From: Haemaphysalis longicornis
Lineage: Eukaryota > Arthropoda > Arachnida > Ixodida > Ixodidae
Reading direction: 5' to 3'
Assembly (NCBI GenBank): GCA_013339765.2
Contig: JABSTR010001244.1
Location: 1,747,501 to 1,811,500, forward strand
Length of the DNA stretch: 64,000 nucleotides
Shown here: positions 35,218 to 46,848 of the stretch, piece after piece
Layout of the letters: each line of letters opens with the position of its first letter
Numbering within the stretch: position 1 is the stretch's first letter
Translations under genes and position numbers: made by a program
The notes under the pieces: model-generated
Database searches by the model: none
What the model saw: the letters and a program-made list of their open reading frames with translations, nothing else
Told to the model about the DNA's origin: nothing

Positions 35218-36055
35218 TTAAAGGGACCCTGCAACACTCTTTGAGCAGTGCAAGTAAACCTTCGCGACGTTTAGATTACACTGCCAGGAATACCTGAGCC
35301 AAATATTACACGTGCACGTGAAGCGGTGAGCGCGCAAATCGACGTGAAAGACGCGGAAAAACCAACCGCTCTCTCTTCAGTTGTCCTCATTATGCAACCC
35401 TGGCATGGCCTAAGGGACGTCACATAGGCCATGGCTGCCCGATCGGCTGTCACTGGTCAACTTCGCGGCTAGATTCTCCCATTTCCGTCGTCGTCATCGC
35501 TGTGTACGAACCTCTTCTATGCCTGAACCTGTAGGCACAGTTTTGCCGTTTCTTTTGTGTTTTGAGTGCGCGCGGAGTTTGAGTGATGAGCTCAATACTT
35601 CCCTTTCAACGGGACCACTCGACTACAAACGTTTATTGCTTCAAAAACGCCCTACCAGCCCGAGCGCGCACTTGCGAGCAGGCGCCCATGCCTGCTTTTT
35701 TGTGGCACCAGACCGGAAATAGGCCCCTCCGCGTTGCGGAGAAAAGGAGAAATCTACCCGGCATGTGATATATCGAAGGCCGCCGAAGAGAACGCCCAAC
35801 GCCACCTAGGTGGCGTTGGAACGCCGCGAGCCGCCCCCCTCTCCGGGAGAGAGCGCGCAGCTTTCGTCGCGTTGGCGTTGGTTGCACGCGGTCGAGTTGA
35901 GAGGGAACGATTATGCGCGATTTGTCATCGCGCGTAGTTTCGTTAATTGTGAACGGATTTTCATAATTCTTGCGGGAGGAGATTTCTGGTACAATAGACT
36001 TTATCCCAAAATACATTACTAGTAGTCGATGGCAAGTGTTTCAGGGTCCCTTTAA
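35218..36055 (-). mobile_element. TTAA-bounded non-autonomous element, copy 2
   Basis: 838 bp, inverted relative to copy 1 (28914-29715), with TTAA borders at 35218-35221 and 36052-36055. The interior aligns over most of its length with copy 1. It differs by several base changes, a small GTTGGCGTT insertion near 35870, and the palindrome insertion at 35796-35819. Confidence 0.82.
35796..35819. repeat. 24-bp perfect palindrome, absent from copy 1
   Basis: The first half is CCAACGCCACCT and the second half is its exact complement with no spacer. AACGC stands on both sides (35791-35795 and 35820-35824), like a 5-bp duplication. The corresponding place in copy 1 (around 29131-29145) has a single AACGC and no palindrome. 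Confidence 0.9.
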
Positions 36056-36540
36056 GCGTGAGACAAACCATTCGGGGTCCTCGGGTGGTCGTCGCCGATT
36101 CCATTCTCTCCTCGGCAACAGCGGCACGGCGGGCCTCCTGATAAGCCGCCTTTTCTTATGGTGTCCGGATCTTCTTTGGTCGCCACATCCCCCATGTTTA
36201 CGGCAAAGCGTCGGAGAGAGTTCTGCCGCCGCCAGATGTCACAACAAAGGCGTTTCCTTGTTGAAGGAGCTTCTTTAAAAGCAAAGCTACACGTAGAAGA
36301 CCAGAAGGAAGAAGAATCACACACAGCTAAGCAGGCCGAGCCGCCGCATTGTAATCATAGAGTTCCGCTTGGCAGCGGTACCAACTTGCGAAGCCTGAGC
36401 ATTATTAGTGTAGCATGTGACGCCACGGTGACACGACAGACAGCACGCGCGTTCCTGTTCATTGATGGCGCAACCAATGCTCGGGTGTGATTATATGCGC
36501 TTTCTTCATTCAAATGCTCAAGTTTCTAATTTACAGTTTT
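36056..36540. other. No gene recognised
   Basis: A plus frame of 110 codons from 36158 has a fair start context but resembles nothing known to me. Confidence 0.4.
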
Positions 36541-36620
36541 GTGTAGCGGGCGCATTAGCCCTCCTTACGCCCGATTCCTGACCAGTCCCCACATGGCTGC
36601 GTGTCATGTTACAGGGAACA
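36541..36620 (+). repeat. Dispersed repeat, same family as 13869-14060
   Basis: GCGCATTAGCCCTCCTTACG then CCCGATTCCTGACCAGTCCC matches the first 60 bases of the repeat at 13869, with substitutions. It does not carry the 90-bp tandem duplication. Confidence 0.6.
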
Positions 36621-36696
36621 TAACGACCCGCACGCTCCCGTCCGTCTGGCATTTTCCTGGTATTTTTTTCGGTTCATTGACAGCGCAACCAAGAGC

Positions 36697-37296
36697 TTAA
36701 AGGAGTACTGACACGAAATTTTCGTGTTACGTTTTTTTCGCTGCTATGCGTGCCTACCAGCCCACGAATCATCGAATGACAGATTAGACGGTCGAGCGCA
36801 GCGTAAACATTCATTTACGGCGTCGTTTATTCGTGTCAGTTTCGGTTTCCACAAAACGAACGCCGAGCGCCCGCCATGACAGGAGGTATCACGTGACGTC
36901 ACCATTCTTGCCGTACCGCTGCCGCTCTGGAAGCGCGCGCGAGCGAGCGCACGCGCGCGCCCAGACAGGCCGAGGTCTTCGCCGACCCCACAGGCCCGGG
37001 CAGCATGACGTCAGTCCCCAAACCGATGACGTGTACACACGCCCGAGCAGCGCGCGCCAACCACAGGCGGCGCGTCGGCTTCGTCACGGGAGCCCCGACG
37101 TTGGCAGTTTGGGGCAAGTAGCCGATGATGTCATGTAGGCCCGCTCTGGGCTTTCTCGTGCGGGCGATGATTAAAATGAATTTTAAATATGTTTCCCTGA
37201 ACGGTTGCAGTTGAAACTTGCTGGCAGATATCTCCTGATAAAAAGGAAGCGTTTTACATAGTTATCTCAGCTTCGAAATTTCGAGTGAGTACTTAA
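36697..37296. mobile_element. TTAA-bounded non-autonomous element, second family
   Basis: The left end TTAAAGGAGTACTGACACGA (36697-36716) pairs imperfectly with the right end (CGAAATTTCGAGTGAGTACT, then TTAA ending at 37296). The interior is GC-rich and contains TGACGTCA-type strings. A solo end of the same family is at 13836-13868. There is no transposase. Confidence 0.65.
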
Positions 37297-39173
37297 ACAG
37301 CTCTGCTGTTGAAAGTTCTCAGGCTGCGTTTCGAGCCTTCTTCCTTCTGACGTGTGCTATTCCCCGGCGCGCGCATCTGAGCCACGCATGGAGCCACGAC
37401 GCGAGGCGAAGCGACACTTCGTGTTTTTGCTGCGGACTGCTTGCGCAGCTTCCACTGCGTTGCGCCGCTTCGCGCGTGCTCGCCCCCTTGTTGGATTTGC
37501 CCTCTCCACAGTCATCGCTGCTCTCGCGTCACCACGCGCCGTTCCATGAAAGCCTCGACTTAAAAAAGTTTTGCTGTTAAAAACAAAAGAAAGTGCACTG
37601 AACCTAAAATTCCGAAATCTGTACAACAAGCTGTCAATAGGACTGTCGTATAAAAAATACTCTTAAATGGGGCTGAGGGCCCGGCGTGCCTGTTTACCGC
37701 TATTTCTGCGTCCGTTGCGGAGCTGTAGTGGCTGAGGCTCCGGGACGTTTCTGGAGACTTCTATAATCCACACCTCTGGCACCCAAGTTGTAAGCATTGA
37801 AAGACGTCAATGCCAACGCCCATTCACTCGCAGTAGCCGAGGCCGTCGAACGTGCATGTACGCGACTCCATTTAATGCGCGCTGAAGGAAAGGGCGTAAA
37901 CACATCAAAACGAACGGCGGTTTCGTAACTGCTCGCCTCGAAGGCGTGACAGCCGGGCTCATTCTTCGGGAGCCGGCTCGCGCAAGCGAAGACCTCCAAG
38001 GGATGACAGGCTTTGGGTCTAAAGGCGTCCCTCGCGACGCGGCTGGAGGTCGCAACAGCGCCCATCGCTTCTGTGCCGATGCACTTGCGGCCATTTGTTT
38101 GCCAGACGGGGAGCGAGGTAGCGGCCCGTTCGTCATTCCTAATGGAAAATGATGCGTCACGCTCTTCCGACGCGCACGCGTAGGCGGTCACGTGTGAAGC
38201 GCCGAGGCGTTATTTGTCCGTTCACATGCATGGACAGCAAGGACGTGCACCGTGCTCTGTCTGTAGGTAATGCAACGGGTGTCAAGCTCGATCTCGTGAC
38301 GCTCTTCAACAACAAGAAAAAATTCCTTGCGGGACTGGTCTGGCTAGCCTCTGATTCGTTTGAAATCTAGGCTTCCTTTGCACCGCCTGCGAATGACGAG
38401 GGCGCGCATAGTGTACACCAGCTTGCAATCGGGGCGAATAATGCGTATTGGGTGCGCTGGTCAGCATGGCAGGAGGCCCTGACGAACCTGAACCACGGAA
38501 TGCTGACAGCGGTTCTAGACACCCCGCTTAACTAAAGCCTGTTTCTTTCTCGCCCCGACACGCTCCGAAACGCACGGAAGACTCTTCCGCAGCCCAAAAA
38601 AAAACGATTTTCCGCAGACGTATACGCGGATGCAGACGCAAGTGCAGATATCCGCTCAGACGTCTATACAGTACTAATGCTGCCAGTATTAAAAATTCTA
38701 CGTTATGTCCAGTCTGTGCGCCATTTTTAAGTTCGAATCCCTACCGACTCACCCAAATTCGCTGCTTTGTCTGCGTTATAGCTTCACGTTGAACCGGTAG
38801 AGTAAATTAGCGGTGCCAGATGCGTGACCTTGCGCGGACACCAGGAACGCCGAAGATATACACACCTGGGAAAGCTCTTGGCGTCTCAACTGCTTCCACG
38901 ATGAAGTTTATCTCTTCCGTCGCACGTTGTTCTTAATCCTCGTACGACCACCGACGCCAAAAGGCAAATGTGGACGCCATCCGCCTTGAGTCACGAGTCC
39001 AGCCAGCGAGCCCACACTTAATTGTTTTATTGAATGTGATACTTTCTGTAACGCGCACGCGCGCTGGCGTGGCCGGAGGACGTGCTCGCGTATCCTGAGA
39101 CAACAACACGTGGCTGGAAGAGCTATACTGGGGGCTAAAATAAACGCGCCTAAAAGGGGAAAAAGAAAAAAAA
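37297..39173. other. No gene recognised (about 1.9 kb)
   Basis: The GC-rich stretch 37690-38200 has overlapping open frames on both strands (163 and 117 codons on the minus strand). A 44-codon plus frame at 37796 (KDVNANAHSLAVAEAVERAC) looks faintly coding but is bounded by stops. No family was recognised. Confidence 0.35.
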
Positions 39174-39863
39174 AAACACAGCCACAAGCGGAAAGTAGAG
39201 ACGAAAGTAGAGACGTAAGCGTTTTCGTAGCGTGAGCTACACTAGCCGAGGTTGAGCAGTTTCGCGTGGCTCCCGGAGAGCCATGCTGCGCATGCGCGAG
39301 GAGCAGTGACGTCACACGGCGCACAGACAGTTGCTCGCTGCCCGGCGTCTCTCACACACCCCCCACGCCCAGCGTCTTTGCCGACCTCCGTTCCACACGT
39401 GGCGGCGGCCCGGTCCGCTAGATGATCATGCAAGGGGTGGCGCGGGTGTGGAACCGATTGCTCGTGCGTCGCAGCAACTCCGGCGTGTGCCTGTGGAACC
39501 AGCAGCTTAGCTCTGGGGTGATTGGTGACGATGCGCCGGAGCCGCTTGATAAATATACATGTGTCACATAATGCGTATACCGTGTGTGTGTCATTGAAGC
39601 AGCAGTAAGCATGGTAATCAAGCTAATACTAGACAACCAGGAAAGCTAAGAATAACCAGCTGAACCTTAGCTCACGCTACGTATATCCTGGCATAGCCGA
39701 GCTAAGTCACTGCTAATTTTTTTCCCCTTCATCCACGATCATCCATCATCATCGTCAGATAGAGTTGGCTTTCCTGCAGGGCGCATTGACGTCAATGAGG
39801 AAACTAAAGCTCCGCCTTAAAACACAGCCACAAGCGGGAAGTAGAGACGTAATAGCGTTGTCC
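39174..39863. repeat. Direct repeat pair about 645 bp apart
   Basis: AAACACAGCCACAAGCGGAA then GTAGAGACG occurs at 39174-39202 and again, with one change, at 39820-39850. In addition CGTAGCGTGAGCT (39227-39239) has its complement at 39669-39681. The sequence between is GC-rich at first and includes GCGCATGCGC (NRF1-type) and GTGACGTCAC. It may be the border of an unidentified element. Confidence 0.5.
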
Positions 39864-40021
39864 TGTATGAACGTTTTCTTCTGAATCTGCCCATTTGCAG
39901 GATTAACGATTTTTTTTGAACTAATGTTTTCCAGTGTGAAGCTTTACCAATGAAACAATAGCATTAGATTTGGTCTGCTTATGGTGGTCTCGGCAGTCGC
40001 ATCCATCTAGCTCGTCGTTTT

Positions 40022-40260
40022 GATTGATTGATTGTGGGGTTTAACGCGCCGACGCAACGCAGGCGATGAGGCGCGCCGTAGTGGAGGGCTCCGGATTAAT
40101 TTTGACCACCTGGGGATCTTTATCGTGCGCCGAAATCTCGTACACACGGGCGTTTTTGCTTTTCGCCTCCATCAGAAAAGCGGCCGCCGCGGCCGGGAAT
40201 CGAATCCGCGACCTCGTGCTCAGCAGCGCAACGCCTTAGCCACTGAGCCACCACGGCGGG
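40022..40260 (-). mobile_element. tRNA-derived SINE (Ruka-like), full length with target duplication
   Basis: The best-preserved copy: box A (GGTGGCTCAGTGGCTAAGG) and box B (GGATTCGATTCCCGGCC) on the minus strand, the complete core, and a CAATCAATCAATC tail. A perfect 14-bp target duplication, TAGCTCGTCGTTTT, is at 40008-40021 and 40261-40274. The length (239 bp) can serve as the family reference in this window. Confidence 0.92.
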
Positions 40261-40274
40261 TAGCTCGTCGTTTT

Positions 40275-41899
40275 AAGCCGATAAGTGATCGTATTACAAT
40301 ACGTGCGCCACCCATTGATAAGGTTTATGGTCGATTAGTACTCCGTCGTTATAACTAAACAGGATTCAACGGGGGATACGAAAGTGCATTGTGCTGAGAA
40401 GTTGTGCGTTCCTAACAGGTTATGCACTAAAATTTTCGTTTCGCTAATCCAAACCTTAGCGGGGTCCTCTTTAGGGTGAAGACTCTCCAGTACAACGTGT
40501 GACATCTTTTTTGTTTCTATCCGAGTTAGCATGGATATTCAACTTGCAGTTGTGCCGACAATGTTTTTGTTTTCCTTCGGTGAGCGATGTATGGGTTTAC
40601 CCTGTACTTCAAAAACTGCCTATAGCGCTAAAATCACATTCTTGTTATCACGGAGACGGAATGGCTGTCCTCATGCATTTCCCACCTCGATACACAACAA
40701 CGTTGCTAATCCCTTATTGCTAAGAGCCCATCCGTCAAGTCGCCGAAATTGCATTCGTTGTGAGGAAATAGCTTTGCGCTCACACAGCAACAACATTGCT
40801 TTGTAGTAAGAACGGACTACTACGTACGCTTGGGCAACCACAAGTTGCGCACTTATCGTGATGTATCGAAGTTATGAGTGCCCAATGGGGAGCGTGGCTT
40901 ACACATCTGATGACTTGGAAGAAGGGGGGGTTGCCGTGGATTCCTGAAGTCTGTTGCCTATTCTTCTTCCCTGTGCAGAGGCTCGCATTCTAGCTATGAC
41001 ATGGGGACTTAAGCGCTGTTTTATGTCATTATGAATAACTAACTTGTCCAGACTACCCCTTATGGCATGGCACTTAAGTCTCGTCATTGGTTCAAGTTGT
41101 ATACAGGAAAAGCGAGTTCCGTAAGCGCATTTGATCCCAAAAACTTATCCTCGCGCAAAAGACCGTTGATTACTCTAGACTAGTGTCACATAAGGCGGTC
41201 GACACTCTTTTCTCCTATTGTTCCGTGCCGCCGCCGTTATCATTGGTCAATTCGCATCACGTGACATTTGTTTACACTGCGACGGTTCATGGGCACAGCC
41301 ATTTCGTTGCTGATGCGTTTTCTGTCGGTCAACTCTGGTATTCCTAGCTTGTCCTCCCTGCTCTGCGGCCGCGCGCGACTGGCGTCGTTCCGAACGCCAG
41401 GCAAAGATAACGCGCTTCTCGGCATTTAAGCTGAAGAAATGTGTCCGCAGATGCCGTGTTGCTGCGTCTTCGGCAGGGTTGTTTACAAATTACCTCGTCA
41501 AAGTTAGCCATGAGGCCGCAGAAGCGGCAATCTGGCAACACTGATAAACACCAAAATGACCGCCGTTGCACCCTTGCGTGCCTCAGTGACGGTACTCTGT
41601 ATCTTATCTGTGAAACTACTCTAGACAAAGTCGGAGAGCGCAGTAAAATGCGAAGAATAAACATTCTTGCTGAGTGAGTGAGCAGACAAAGAAGCGAGCC
41701 GGCAAACAAACAATTAAGGAGGGCGGCAGTCATGGTGCTTTGAGCCTTTCTTCATTCTCGTCAATCCCCCACGGCGGATTGGCTAAGAAAAGTCACGCTC
41801 CAGCATTGACGTCAGCAGCCCCGAAACGCCACCGATAAGGTGGACGGCGCAAAGAGAATAATTGAAGTAAGCGAGTCGAAAAGAAAATTGGAAAAATTT
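40275..41899. other. No gene recognised (about 1.6 kb)
   Basis: Frames up to 129 codons without family resemblance (minus 41344-41733 among them). Confidence 0.4.
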
Positions 41900-41972
41900 G
41901 GAACTAGCTGGGATTCAGACCCACTGCCTCTGGAGTGCGAATGGGGCACGCATCCCCGACACCACTACGCAT
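41900..41972 (-). mobile_element. tRNA-like retroposon fragment
   Basis: On the minus strand TGCGTAGTGGTGTCGGGGAT (box A-like) is followed about 45 bases later by GGGTCTGAATCCC (box B-like). The arms do not form a full cloverleaf, so it is likely an old SINE head of a third tRNA-derived family rather than a gene. Confidence 0.4.
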
Positions 41973-42287
41973 GATTTTATTGCTGTGGCTCACTAAATGT
42001 GCACCTAGTGAATGCGCTGGGGTCTTCGTACGCGCAGCTCAGCCCACGCAATGAGTTTCACGTTGCTGGGCACGTCGTATAGGCTCACCGTTAGGTAACC
42101 ACGCGTTAAGACTGCATGTAGGCCTGCCAACGTATACCTACCTAGGCGGACTGGGCAGTGATGACGACCGCTGCCGGGATAAACTCACGGCTGACTCACA
42201 AATTTCGGTTGGCTGCGATATCAGCAACATACCCACTCGAACGAGCACTCTGCGGTGTTCAAATGGTCAAAATGCTTTCGCGCAAAG

Positions 42288-42417
42288 ACTGCCGTGTGAA
42301 CGAGATTTCAGCGCACGTTAAAGATCCCCATGTGGTCGAAATTAATCCGGAACCCTCGACCACGGCGCGCCTCATCGTCTGCGTCGCGTCGGCGCGTTAA
42401 ACCCTACAATCAATCAA
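42288..42417 (+). mobile_element. tRNA-derived SINE (Ruka-like), 5'-truncated
   Basis: Plus-strand 3' half of the family: GCACGTTAAAGATCCCCATG, the core ending CGCGTCGGCGCGTTAAACCC, and an AATCAATCAA tail. The tRNA head is absent. Confidence 0.85.
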
Positions 42418-44198
42418 AATGTATTCGCATTCACAGACTCATCTGAATCGCATAGGTGCTCGCCAAGTGTTTTATGCCTCTCGGTGCAGCTTCTTATGTT
42501 CGTCCGTTTTTCTTTTCTTCCGGAAATCTGCCTAAGCTTACGTTGCTGTGAGAACGGGAGACATCTTTGACATTATGAATTTTTTTGTGTGTGTACAGGG
42601 TTCATAAGTCATGTAAATGACGACTGTTCGTGGTTCTGTAAACAAAGTATAAAGCCTGCGTGCTTCATGCCTATTTCTTCTCCGCCGGTGTCTAGTTATA
42701 ACGCTGCCTTGATATTAAGCCGCTTGTTCTGCCGCTGCATATGCGTAGCGAGTAAGACTGAGCGGCCTGTTCTGCGCTTAGAACGTGCTTCGAAATGAAG
42801 TTTACGAGCCTATCACACAGCCGAGGGCCACTGAGGGTTACGCAGACAAAGCTACAATCGTTTTATTCCCGCGCTCGAGACTTACCTTCCACTTCCGGCA
42901 TGAACAAACGTGCGTGCCGCTTACAGCAGCGAAGTTACATCGAATGGAGCAACATCGATAACGCACGGTGGTTTATCCTGCACACATATGCTGTTGGGTA
43001 GGTAGTTTATTAGGCTTCAATGTTTCGCGTGGCGTTATTTCTTTCTATTTTTTTTATTTCCTTTCACTTTGGCCTTTCTCTGAAGTTACTACTCGAGGTT
43101 GTCACATGGCGAATCATCTCCACGTTCTGCAGCCTTGCCATCAGCCGTTAGAATCTGCAAAGAAGTCAATCTCTTATTGGTTTTTGTGCAATCACTATTT
43201 CCCGAGGAAAGTGACGTTCGGCGTAGTACACGTTCCGCAGGCGGCTTCTTACGTTGGGCCATTGCGTAATTAATATTCAGGCGTTACAATAGCGCGGCGC
43301 CTCTCCAGGCTCCGATTGTCGCGGTTGATTTCCCGGTGCCGACGCGTTCTCGGCGACGTGATGAGCGTGAGAAGAGGAGCGCTCTTCTAGCCGTCGGCGG
43401 GCTTCACGCGATTTATGCAAGAAGCGCGGAAAAGGCGTCAGCGCAGCGGCTGCGCCAGCCGCATGTCAAGCCTGGTTTGGCGGTCATGGCCGCCACTTGC
43501 TCTCATATTGATAAACAACGCCCGCCTCCTCCCTCTCCTTCGCGATCACCGTCTCGGGACCGTTGGAGAGAGCCTTGATTGAAGCGAACGTAAATATAAC
43601 GGCGAACAAAAGAAGTTGGAGATGGCGACGGCAGGAGGAACAACTTCTCGTTTTATCTGAACACCTATCTCTGTCTTGCAGCACTGTATGTTGACGGCAG
43701 ATGAAGATAAAGCTGGTTAAATGTCGAGGGCCCGTGCCTGGTGGGGCATCATGCGTCTAAGCTGTGTAAAATTATACTGGTATAGAGATTTAATAATTTG
43801 ACATAATGGCGAAGCAGCAACGATGCCACACAATCATGGAAACAGAATAGGAGGGGGGGGGGTGCAAATGAACCAAATACAGGAAAATTAAGCGGAGATT
43901 ACTTTTTTTAATTTGTGTTTAGGGAATGTAAAGGATGTTTAAGTTGTTTCCTTAAACATTGTGGCTGCACTATTACCGTAAGTTGGGCTTGTGTGTGTCA
44001 CTCCTGTCTACCCCCGTTATTCGTGCGCGTTTAAGTTTTCAGTCACACACTATTACGCAGTACCGTGAGGCAGAAAAAACAGGGAAAACAAGCGACAGCA
44101 TATAGGTGGAACATGTTCCCTGGCCACTTTCACGCTTTCTGGCTACTCTGCTTCCTAGGCAGTGGAGGTAAAACGAGTGGTTAGTTGGTTAGTTCCTT
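42418..44198. other. No gene recognised (about 1.8 kb)
   Basis: Short frames only. A G-run is at 43853-43862. Confidence 0.45.
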
Positions 44199-44300
44199 TA
44201 TGGAGAGCTTTCAAGATAACGAAGCCGTCCAAAAGGTATTACGAAAGTCGACAAATATAGTTCAACAGTTTAGAAAAAATGTTCTCTGCCTGCAGATTTT
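44199..44300 (+). pseudogene. Possible hAT-type transposase remnant
   Basis: Encodes MESFQDNEAVQKVLRKSTNI then VQQFRKNVLCLQ. The pattern V-x-x-V-L-x-K-x-x-x-I-V-x-x-F-R-x-S/N is typical of the hAT transposase segment that follows the conserved C-x-x-H of the BED/ZBED group. Neither the preceding C-x-x-H-x-L-x-L nor the C-terminal dimerisation domain is recognisable nearby, so the match rests on about 30 residues. Confidence 0.3.
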
Positions 44301-45514
44301 CGCAGTGATAATAAAGAATTCCTTCTTTGAAATCTTCGGATCAGGGGTTCCCTCTGAACACCCCAGAGCCAGCTGTTCCTTTTACTCCGCACGAATATCC
44401 AGCTTCAAAAAGCGATAACGACCGATCACAACAATTCATTGTGACCTGGGTAGCGTTAGGCCCACCGCGGAAATTGGGATGTCAGCAGGCCTAAACCGCT
44501 ATCCAGTGAAGTTTCCTTTTTGAGGCAGCCTGAAAAAAAATATGTGGTTCTTTTTGTCCATGAATGCTTGCACAGGAAGGTTTAAAACAATTTTATTGTC
44601 GCTTGTCAGCCTGGCTCGTGCACAATTCTCGGACGCCTCGCAGTAAACGAACCGTGCAGAGTAACCCCCAGAAATTTATGTCGAGTCCCCCAAATAATGA
44701 TGGAACACACCTCCAGTATCCGCACCGATGGATAATTTGACGCGCACGCCGGAAGCGATAGGAAGCTGTCTCGAAGAGGTTCTTCCGCAACCTGCGTAAC
44801 GATGAGAGCTCGTCACTCGTGCAGCGTCGGGACTGACCCAACTCGCGTGCCGTCATAACAACGGCTGGCAAGCAGTCTCCCCTGCCGAGCTCTTGGAACG
44901 ATCAGGATCAAGTCAGGTCGACCGTGGGGGTTAATGGCGTCTACTGCAATATCCCAAGCCAGTAACGCCACAGTTCCGAGGGTCAGCTCCTGTCCGGCTC
45001 GGATGTGGGTGTCCGAAGCACAACTCCGCCTCAAGTGGGTGGCAATTTGGAGGACGAAGCGCGTGCTGTGTTAGGCAGCGAACAAGGAGAGCACAGTATG
45101 GGAGGAAATGAAGTGCGAAGGAAAAAGGTTGTGTGTACAGACACGTCAGCTGTGGTCTAGAAACGCCAAAATCTCACCAACAACACTCTGCTCTCATTAT
45201 CTTGTCTGTCTCACGCGCTCGGAATCGAGGAAAAAGAACAACCCGCTAAGGAAAGATGGAAAGAAAACTCTGGTAGCGAGGGATAAGGTAGCGATACCGC
45301 CCGCGGCCAAATTGTGGCCTCGTTCTCCCATCTTCGCTCGTGTCGACTGCACTCGCAATTGGTGCAGCGGCAAGTTTCGCGGACAACGTCTTAAAATAGC
45401 ACGTGCAAAGTCATATGTAACTATTTCAAATAATGAACGTGGTAGTATTGTCCTTTTTCCATCTCCTCACAGAAGGCACACGCCTTCGGGAACAGGAAAA
45501 AAAGAAATCGTCCA
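44301..45514. other. No gene recognised
   Basis: A plus frame of 154 codons at 45108-45572 has no recognisable domain. Confidence 0.4.
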
Positions 45515-45849
45515 GGGGCGGCATTCTCATGTTTTGTCCGTTTTGTGTCCGTTTCAAAAGTGTCCGTTTTGAACAAGTCCTCATTGGCTAAAAGCGAACA
45601 CCCGGATGTGACGCCACGCAACCACAGCGGAGCCGCGGCTTCCTGGAGCAGACAATTTTTCGTCGCCTTGTTGTTGGTTCGCTGGCGGTACAATAAACAC
45701 ATAAAAGATAGTTTAAAAGAGGTTTAGTCGTTTAAAAAGTGTTTACAAGAGCAGTTGCGCAAAAGTCAGCCCAATGTCCGCCTACAACTGGAAATACGTC
45801 ACCATAAAACGGACGTTTTCAAAACGGACAAACGCGAAAGTACCGCCCC
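45515..45849. mobile_element. 335-bp terminal-inverted-repeat element (MITE)
   Basis: GGGGCGGCATTCTCATGTTT then TGTCCGTTTTG at the left end pairs with the right end, whose complement reads GGGGCGGTACTTTCGCGTTT then GTCCGTTTTG. If one base more is counted the left terminus reads CAGGGGCGG, which resembles hAT termini. An 8-bp target duplication was not evident. Confidence 0.6.
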
Positions 45850-46693
45850 AGTTGAAAACTTGTTGGCAGTGCCGAGTGCACTCTAGTCGCGGAGTAGCCC
45901 ACTTTTCCGCAACCTTTCGTACAACTTGGGTTCTGCTGCTGCAGTTCAGCGGGTCCCGTCCGCACGTGCCGCCGAAGCAGCGGAGCTAGGGTGCACTCGT
46001 AAAGCGAGGGGCCCACATCGTCGGGCGGGCCTAGCGGGAAGCGGAGCGGTCGAAAACCTTCTGGGCCGGTGGTGCACTAATATGTGTCGCGCCCGGCAAA
46101 AGGCGGCCGTGGCGTTCCAATAAGGGGGCCGTTCGTTGAATAACGGCGTCGACGAAGGGGAGAGGGAAGTGCAAGAGGAGGCCAAATTCACACCCCGAGG
46201 CAACCGATACTCCTCGCCATGGGCGAGCCGGGCCGTCCAGGTTTGGCGGTCAGTGGGGAGCCCTCGGAAACTGGCGTGGCGACCGGTAGTGGCGGCACGC
46301 TGCAACGGAGAGGGCAGGCGTGACGCCGACCAAGTGGTGGCCCGGGCGACCCGCAGAAAGAAATAAAGCGGAGATGAGGAGGAGCACGCGGAGGAGCAGC
46401 AGCTATCAGAGGAAGGGGGGAGGCTCTCTCCGCACAACAACCCATTTCCGCTTCCGGTTATGCAACAGGAGCAACATGCATCACAGCTGTCAAATGAGCG
46501 TCTCCGTTGACGGGTGACGCGCGGGAGACGGAGAAGCGGGAAGACGTACGTTTGTTGACCGCGAAGGAGTACTGCTAAGGTTAGCGACCACGGTAGCGCC
46601 GCTACGTGAGTCTCAACTACTGGGAAAATATTACCTGTGAGACCTCCGTTGCGAGGAGGTGAGATGTGAACACTTTCGAGAGCGACTCAGTGA
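45850..46693. other. GC-rich, no gene recognised
   Basis: Open frames on both strands (minus 45946-46440, 164 codons), proline/serine/arginine-rich, without domain. The region lies 3' of the elongase gene. Confidence 0.4.
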
Positions 46694-46727
46694 CACATCT
46701 GTCTTGAGGAGCCTCAAGACAGATGTG
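46694..46727. repeat. 16-bp perfect hairpin, 2-base loop
   Basis: CACATCTGTCTTGAGG (46694-46709), AG, then the exact complement (46712-46727). It lies about 260 bases beyond the stop of the elongase gene and about 115 bases beyond its candidate poly(A) signal, so it is probably outside the mRNA. Confidence 0.9.
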
Positions 46728-46842
46728 AATGACGCCTTACGTCTTCCCAGCGTCCGCGTCTTCCGCACTGCACAGCACATCACGGCGCTCAATGAACAAG
46801 TCGAAGGGGCCAACGTTTTCGTTTTGTAAAGAGAACCGTCGT

Positions 46843-46848
46843 TTTATT
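46843..46848 (-). terminator. Candidate poly(A) signal of the elongase gene
   Basis: AATAAA on the minus strand, 138 bases past the stop codon of the elongase. It is preceded in the transcript by a (TTA)n microsatellite (plus-strand AAT repeat 46856-46880). There is no genomic poly-A tract after it. Confidence 0.5.

Noticed and set aside
37796..37930. Short plus frame KDVNANAHSLAVAEAVERAC
   Set aside because: Only 44 codons between stops, no splice signals that would extend it convincingly, no known family.
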